Of a DNA stretch of 64,000 bases, positions 59,896-64,000 are shown one piece after another. The stretch spans positions 1,232,501 to 1,296,500 of the forward strand of contig NZ_LR134310.1 in NCBI RefSeq assembly GCF_900636745.1. The letters are read 5' to 3'. Source of the DNA: Actinobacillus equuli (GTDB lineage Bacteria > Pseudomonadota > Gammaproteobacteria > Enterobacterales > Pasteurellaceae). The notes under the pieces were generated by a model, which ran no database searches, had not been told where the DNA came from, and saw nothing but the letters and a program-made list of their open reading frames with translations. Made by a program: the position numbers and the translations under genes. Numbering within the stretch: position 1 is the first letter of the stretch; each line of letters starts with the position of its first letter.

Positions 59896-60858
59896 ATGAA
59901 ACATTTTAAACTTACTTGTATCGCATTTCTTACGATGCTTTCCGCTTCGGCTCTTGCGAATGAAACCAATGATGCAGAGAACACTTGGGCGGACCAACAA
60001 CGCAGTTCGATTCGTACTAAATTACACGATTGGTCAAACGGCATTAATGATTGGTTGGGTGAAACGGACCCAAGTAAACCGGCATCGGCAAGTTTACGTG
60101 TGATGTTAGACAATCAATGGAATAAGCATGATCGTTTTTCCTATAAACCGCGTGTGCGAGGCAAAATCAAATTACCGGTATTGAAAAAACATGTCAGCGT
60201 GGTATTTGGTGATGAGGATTTGGAAAACCAAGCACGTGATAAAAACCGTATTGGACAAAATTACCGTAATCTGCCTCGTGATCGTAATTATGACAGCCGC
60301 CAAGCTCGTAACGATAACGCATCTATCGGTTTACGTTGGTCGAATGAGATTAAGCGTTTAGGAATTGAAAGTGATTTGGACGGCGGTTTACGTTCGGGTG
60401 GTGATATCTTCGGGCGTTTACGTTTAAGTAAAACTTGGGAGATTACCGATAACTTCGGTACTCGCTTAGAACAAATTTATCGTTATGGTACCAATAGTAA
60501 ACATTACCTCCGTACCAATTTAGAAAATCGTTATATTGATGGTGAAAACACCTTTATTATGAATCATTCTTTCTTGCAATATACGCATGATGTGGATGAA
60601 GAAACCAGGTGGGGCAATAGTTTGTATCGTCAGCATAACTTTGAACCGCTTAAACGTCTAAGTTACGGTATTTTTATGGGAGGACGTTTGGATAAGGGGT
60701 ACTCAAAATTTAATTCCTATGGACCATTTATTAGTTATCGCCAACCAATTTTCCGCAATTGGGTATTTATTCAACCGGAAATCAGTTTTTATAACGATAA
60801 AGACAAAGACCGTAACCACTTCATTAATACCTTTATACGTTTAGAGGTTGTTTTTTAA
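59896..60858 (+). CDS. Putative outer-membrane beta-barrel protein, unknown function
   Basis: The 320-residue precursor has a signal peptide (MKHFKLTCIAFLTMLSASALA, then NETND) and ends in a terminal Phe (FIRLEVVF), typical of outer-membrane barrels inserted by BamA. The middle shows alternating strands with many aromatic and charged residues (SIGLRWSNEIKRLGIESDLDGGLR, GRLRLSKTWEITDNFGTRLEQIYRYG, YGPFISYRQPIFRNWVFIQPEISFY). I cannot name the family. ATG 59896 has AAGGTGG before it; a frame from 59827 is rejected because it lacks one. It is divergent from mesX. Confidence 0.78.
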   Translation: MKHFKLTCIAFLTMLSASALANETNDAENTWADQQRSSIRTKLHDWSNGINDWLGETDPSKPASASLRVMLDNQWNKHDRFSYKPRVRGKIKLPVLKKHVSVVFGDEDLENQARDKNRIGQNYRNLPRDRNYDSRQARNDNASIGLRWSNEIKRLGIESDLDGGLRSGGDIFGRLRLSKTWEITDNFGTRLEQIYRYGTNSKHYLRTNLENRYIDGENTFIMNHSFLQYTHDVDEETRWGNSLYRQHNFEPLKRLSYGIFMGGRLDKGYSKFNSYGPFISYRQPIFRNWVFIQPEISFYNDKDKDRNHFINTFIRLEVVF

Positions 60859-60874
60859 CTTTTTCCATATCAAG

Positions 60875-60910
60875 AAAAAGACTGCATAAAAATAATTATG
60901 CAGTCTTTTT
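60875..60910. terminator. Bidirectional terminator
   Basis: AAAAAGACTGCATAA / TTATGCAGTCTTTTT, perfect 15-bp stem, 6-nt loop, between the convergent barrel gene and the ABC operon. Confidence 0.92.
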
Positions 60911-60925
60911 TGTAAAGAAAACGGA

Positions 60926-61759
60926 TTATTGCGCAAGCAATTCAGGTTTATCACCGTAAACAGGGACTAAGGTTTTCTCATAAGCCGCTTTTAATTTGCC
61001 GTTTGCTTTTAATTCGGCAATTTCTTTATTGATAGCATCTAACAGAGCTTGGTTGCCTTTTTGTACAGCTGGGGCGATTTGTTCCGTAGGACCGACACTG
61101 CCGATTGCCACGTCAAAAGTCGGGTTTTCTTTCGCCCACGCCCAGACTAACGCGTTATCGTGTGCTAATGCCACACCACGCCCGTCTTTAAGCGCATCAA
61201 AGGTTTCTGTGTTTTGGTCGAACTTTAACAGATTGATTTCAGGGTGATTTTTAGTGAAATAGGCATCGGCAGTCGTACCTTTATTGACTAATAAGGTTTT
61301 GCCTTCTAACTGTTTCAGATCGGTAATTAACGCCTCTTTCGGTGAAACGACACCTAACGCCACATTCATATAAGGAGCAGCAAAATCAACCACTTCGGCA
61401 CGTTCCGGCGTTTTGGTAAAGTTAGCTAAAATCAGATCAACTTTATTCGATTTTAAATATTCAACACGGTTTGCCGCTTCGGTTAAGACAAATTCCACCT
61501 TATCCGGACTGCCGAGTAAATCATTGGCAATTTCTTTGGCAATTTCGATATCGAAGCCTTGGATTTTACCGTTTGCATCGACATAACCAAATGGTGGTTT
61601 ATCGCCGAATACACCGATACGAATTACGCCGTTTTGTTTAATTTGCGCAATACTATCTTGAGAAGAAGATTGTGCGCTATTCCCATTGTCACATGCCGTT
61701 AAGGCAAAAGCGGCAATTGCGGTTGCCAGTAATGTTTTTAATGTTGTGTTCAGTTTCAT
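60926..61759 (-). CDS. Cysteine/polar amino-acid ABC transporter, lipoprotein binding subunit (CjaA-like)
   Basis: Binding protein of 277 residues anchored as a lipoprotein: the signal ends AAFALTAC, with Cys23 as the lipidated residue. The family-3 fold is clear (IAQIKQNGVIRIGVFGDKPPFGYVDANGKIQGFDIEIAKEIANDLLG, NRVEYLKSNKVDLILANFTKTPERAEVVDFAAPYM). It strongly resembles Campylobacter CjaA, a cysteine binder, so cysteine is the likely substrate, with glutamate or other polar amino acids as alternatives. Last gene of a four-gene operon read toward lower coordinates. Confidence 0.88.
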   Translation of the reverse strand: MKLNTTLKTLLATAIAAFALTACDNGNSAQSSSQDSIAQIKQNGVIRIGVFGDKPPFGYVDANGKIQGFDIEIAKEIANDLLGSPDKVEFVLTEAANRVEYLKSNKVDLILANFTKTPERAEVVDFAAPYMNVALGVVSPKEALITDLKQLEGKTLLVNKGTTADAYFTKNHPEINLLKFDQNTETFDALKDGRGVALAHDNALVWAWAKENPTFDVAIGSVGPTEQIAPAVQKGNQALLDAINKEIAELKANGKLKAAYEKTLVPVYGDKPELLAQ

Positions 61760-61824
61760 AAAATACTCCTGTTTAAAATCATTGCTCGGCTAAAAGCCGT
61801 ATTTTGTAAAATTTTAGCGAAATT

Positions 61825-61834
61825 GACCGCTTGC
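61825..61834 (-). repeat. Near-Apl uptake sequence core
   Basis: Minus-strand GCAAGCGGTC (first base differs) between the ATPase and binding-protein genes. Confidence 0.55.
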
Positions 61835-61844
61835 ATATTGCAAA

Positions 61845-62576
61845 TTAATAATCCATACCGGTTAAGAACTGTTTGGCTCGTTCGGTTTGCGGTTGACTAA
61901 AGAATTGATGCGGTGGCGCTTGTTCGATAATTACACCTTTATCCATAAAGATAATCCGATCCGCCACTTTTTCGGCAAAGCCCATTTCGTGGGTGACGAT
62001 TAACATCGACATACCTTCTTCCGCCAGTTCCAGTACGACATCAAGCACTTCTCGCACCATTTCCGGGTCGAGCGCGGCGGTAATTTCATCAAGTAAAATC
62101 ACTTCCGGATTCATACATAAGGCACGTACAATCGCAATACGTTGCTTTTGTCCGCCGGATAATTCTCGAGGGAAGGCGTTTTTTCGATCTAATAAACCAA
62201 CACGGGCGAGTAATTTATCCGCTTGCGCCTCCACTTCTTGGCGTGAGCGTTTTTGCGCTTTGAGCGGGCCTAATAAAATATTCTCGATCACATTTAAATG
62301 AGCGAATAATTCGTAACTTTGGAACACCATACCGACTTTTTGGCGAGAGGCTTCCCAGCTTAAATCTTTGCCGAATTCACCGACATCTTGCATCACAATG
62401 CTGCCGCCTTGTTTTTCCTCTAAGCCGTTTACGCAACGTAGTAAGGTACTTTTGCCACAGCCGGACGGACCTAAAATCACCACCACTTCACCTTTGGCTA
62501 AGTCCAAATCTAAATTGGGAATTGCGACCGTTTCGCCATATTTTTTATGTAAATTACGGATAGAAAGTAACGCCAT
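61845..62576 (-). CDS. Cysteine/polar amino-acid ABC transporter ATP-binding protein
   Basis: ATPase of 243 residues with Walker [10 protein letters not shown], signature [17 protein letters not shown], Walker [15 protein letters not shown] and H-loop IVTHE. The Walker B has Ile-Thr-Ala in place of the common Pro-Thr-Ser, a mild variation. It follows the second permease directly (stop and start adjoin). Confidence 0.93.
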   Translation of the reverse strand: MALLSIRNLHKKYGETVAIPNLDLDLAKGEVVVILGPSGCGKSTLLRCVNGLEEKQGGSIVMQDVGEFGKDLSWEASRQKVGMVFQSYELFAHLNVIENILLGPLKAQKRSRQEVEAQADKLLARVGLLDRKNAFPRELSGGQKQRIAIVRALCMNPEVILLDEITAALDPEMVREVLDVVLELAEEGMSMLIVTHEMGFAEKVADRIIFMDKGVIIEQAPPHQFFSQPQTERAKQFLTGMDY

Positions 62577-63245
62577 TTAGCTCTCCCATTTGTGTTCTAA
62601 GCGTGTTGCAAGTAGTGACAACGGATAACAAATCAGAAAATATAAAATAAAGATTAATCCATAGACAAAAAAAGAGGCGCTTGGGTTCGTCAATAACGCA
62701 TTTTCAATGATTTGCTGTCCAACTTTAACCATTTCGATCACACCGATTAATGCGGCAAGCGAACTGGTTTTTACCATACGGGTAAACAGATTAATTGCCC
62801 CCGGTAATACACGGCGAGTACCTTGCGGTAATTCAATATATTGGAAAATCTGCCAACGATTTAAACCTAACGCTCGCGCAGATTCGATTTGATGTTTTTC
62901 AATCGAAGCTAATGCACCTCGTACTAAGTCGCCCATTTCGGCGATACCCCACAAGGTAAATACCCAAATACACACCCAGAAACCGCTGATATGCAGATTA
63001 AACCAAGTGGATAGCCCAAAGTAGAGCGCAAATAACCACACCAAAATCGGCACAATCCGAATAGTTTCTAAATAAAAGCGACAAACAGCACGCACTAAAA
63101 TATTATTTGCTCGCATTAATAAGCCGAATAGTGTGCCGAATACCAAGGATAAACCGACCGAAATAAATGAAATCTGGGCGGTTAGCCATAAGCCTTGTGC
63201 GAGTCTAGCGGCATTTTGCCCTTCAAATAACCAATCAAACCCCAT
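62577..63245 (-). CDS. Cysteine/polar amino-acid ABC permease 2
   Basis: HisMQ-family permease of 222 residues with about five hydrophobic segments and the EAA-type loop ESARALGLNRWQIFQYIELPQGTRRVLPG. I chose ATG 63245 (MGFDWLFEGQ), which gives an 11-bp overlap with the previous gene; a frame from 63272 would overlap 38 bp. Confidence 0.88.
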   Translation of the reverse strand: MGFDWLFEGQNAARLAQGLWLTAQISFISVGLSLVFGTLFGLLMRANNILVRAVCRFYLETIRIVPILVWLFALYFGLSTWFNLHISGFWVCIWVFTLWGIAEMGDLVRGALASIEKHQIESARALGLNRWQIFQYIELPQGTRRVLPGAINLFTRMVKTSSLAALIGVIEMVKVGQQIIENALLTNPSASFFVYGLIFILYFLICYPLSLLATRLEHKWES

Positions 63246-63894
63246 ATTTGGCACTCCGTACTTTATTTTCAAAGTGGCGAGCTAGTAGTGAAATCGGCAA
63301 TAAAATTACTAAGTAGCTGGCGAATAATAAGAACAAGGCTTCGTTGGTTTTGTAGTCCATACCGATAATATCTTTGGTGATAAACATTAATTCCGCCACA
63401 GCAACCGCACTGATCACGGAAGTTTCTTTAATTAAAAACAGGACGTTGGCACCGATAGCTGGGATGGATACCGCCCATGCTTGCGGAAAAATGACATAGC
63501 GAAATACTTGAAAACGGTTTAACCCAATCGCTTTTGCCGCCTCGGTTTGCCCTTTTGGTACTGCAAGTAAACCGGCACGTAACGCTTCCGCCATATAGCT
63601 TGCTCCAAGAAAAACTAATGCAATAATACCGCAGGTAAAACCGTCCCATTTAATGCCGATTTTCGGTAAGCCGTAATAAAGAAAGAAGAGTTGAATGAGC
63701 AGAGGAGTATTACGGGATAATTCGATATAACTGCGAGCTAACCGATTAAACGGTTTAACTTGATAAGCGGTAACAATGGCGATCAATAAGCCGAAGATCA
63801 ACGACAACAAAATTCCCCAAAACGACAGTTGGAGGGTAATGATTGCCGCATCAATAAAGCGTGGGATCGCATGAACAACGTAAGACCAATTCAT
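63235..63894 (-). CDS. Cysteine/polar amino-acid ABC permease 1
   Basis: HisMQ-family permease, 219 residues, with LSRNTPLLIQLFFLYYGLPKIG and the EAA-type loop TEAAKAIGLNRFQVFRYVIFPQAWAVSIPAIG. First gene of the operon; it pairs with permease 2 to form the channel. Position 63895-64000 upstream contains only a short inverted repeat (AAGCTAT / ATAGCTT, 63981-63999) and no gene I can support. Confidence 0.9.
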   Translation of the reverse strand: MNWSYVVHAIPRFIDAAIITLQLSFWGILLSLIFGLLIAIVTAYQVKPFNRLARSYIELSRNTPLLIQLFFLYYGLPKIGIKWDGFTCGIIALVFLGASYMAEALRAGLLAVPKGQTEAAKAIGLNRFQVFRYVIFPQAWAVSIPAIGANVLFLIKETSVISAVAVAELMFITKDIIGMDYKTNEALFLLFASYLVILLPISLLARHFENKVRSAKYGV

Positions 63895-64000
63895 AGTAAA
63901 TAGTAGGTGAGGTTAAGACAAAATGCTTAAAAAACTGATAAGGATTTTGGATCGAATTCAGCGGAAATGGAAAGGCTCAGAAGCTATTCTTTATAGCTTT

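Noticed and set aside
63981-63999. Inverted repeat AAGCTAT / ATAGCTT at the window end
   Set aside because: Could be a terminator or chance; the window ends one base later, so it cannot be judged.

Overview
The window is a stretch of a gammaproteobacterial chromosome, almost certainly from the family Pasteurellaceae and most likely Actinobacillus (A. pleuropneumoniae or a close relative). Evidence: about twenty intergenic copies of the DNA-uptake core ACAAGCGGT (the 'Apl' type, not the Haemophilus AAGTGCGGT type), a Pasteurellaceae-like 16S fragment, and typical gene orders. I see no insertion sequence, prophage, CRISPR array or tRNA. The species is an inference.

Layout. 1-1060: 5' part of a 16S rRNA gene on the minus strand, with its leader (boxA, hairpin) and promoter. 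1279-8214: the nine-gene F1Fo ATP synthase operon (atpIBEFHAGDC), minus strand. 8551-11152: rsmG and mnmG. 11196-11540: a probable replication origin (oriC) with three perfect DnaA boxes and twelve GATC sites. 11613-15532: a HAD phosphatase, an unknown membrane protein and a mannose-family PTS (manXYZ). 15703-18820: gluconate module (transporter, gntK, gntR) with two palindromic operators. 18958-24878: ribose regulon rbsR-rbsDACBK with a perfect 16-bp operator. 25004-28129: ychJ and an amino-acid ABC transporter whose permease/ATPase pair has a tandem MetJ-type operator. 28295-39327: mutS, then the conserved wall/lipoate block rsfS-rlmH-mrdA-mrdB-rlpA-dacA-ybeD-lipB-lipA. 39474-50236: a lipoprotein, aldo/keto reductase, dps, pirin, a UPF0237-UPF0210 pair behind a perfect PurR-type palindrome, an unknown membrane protein, cysteine desulfidase, a ComEA-type competence protein with a repeat-rich linker, fklB and yedEF. 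50312-57520: a complete ascorbate (ula) regulon with a fused UlaA-UlaB PTS protein. 57641-60858: a core methionine synthase pair (mesD-mesX) behind two MetR-type boxes, divergent from an unknown outer-membrane protein. 60926-63894: a CjaA-type cysteine/polar amino-acid ABC transporter.

How it fits together. Three sugar or sugar-acid systems (gluconate, ribose, ascorbate) each combine a dedicated repressor with a CRP-like site; a fourth, manXYZ, has only a weak one. A second theme is sulfur amino acids: cystine-type and cysteine-type ABC transporters, cysteine desulfidase, YedE/YedF, and the MesX/MesD methionine synthase, with recognisable MetJ and MetR sites. Many genes end in inverted pairs of uptake sequences that double as transcription terminators. 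The points I think most deserve follow-up are the PurR site on the uncharacterised UPF0237/UPF0210 operon, the MetR sites on mesXD, and the MetJ site inside the ABC transporter locus. All assignments come from reading the sequence; no database search was possible.
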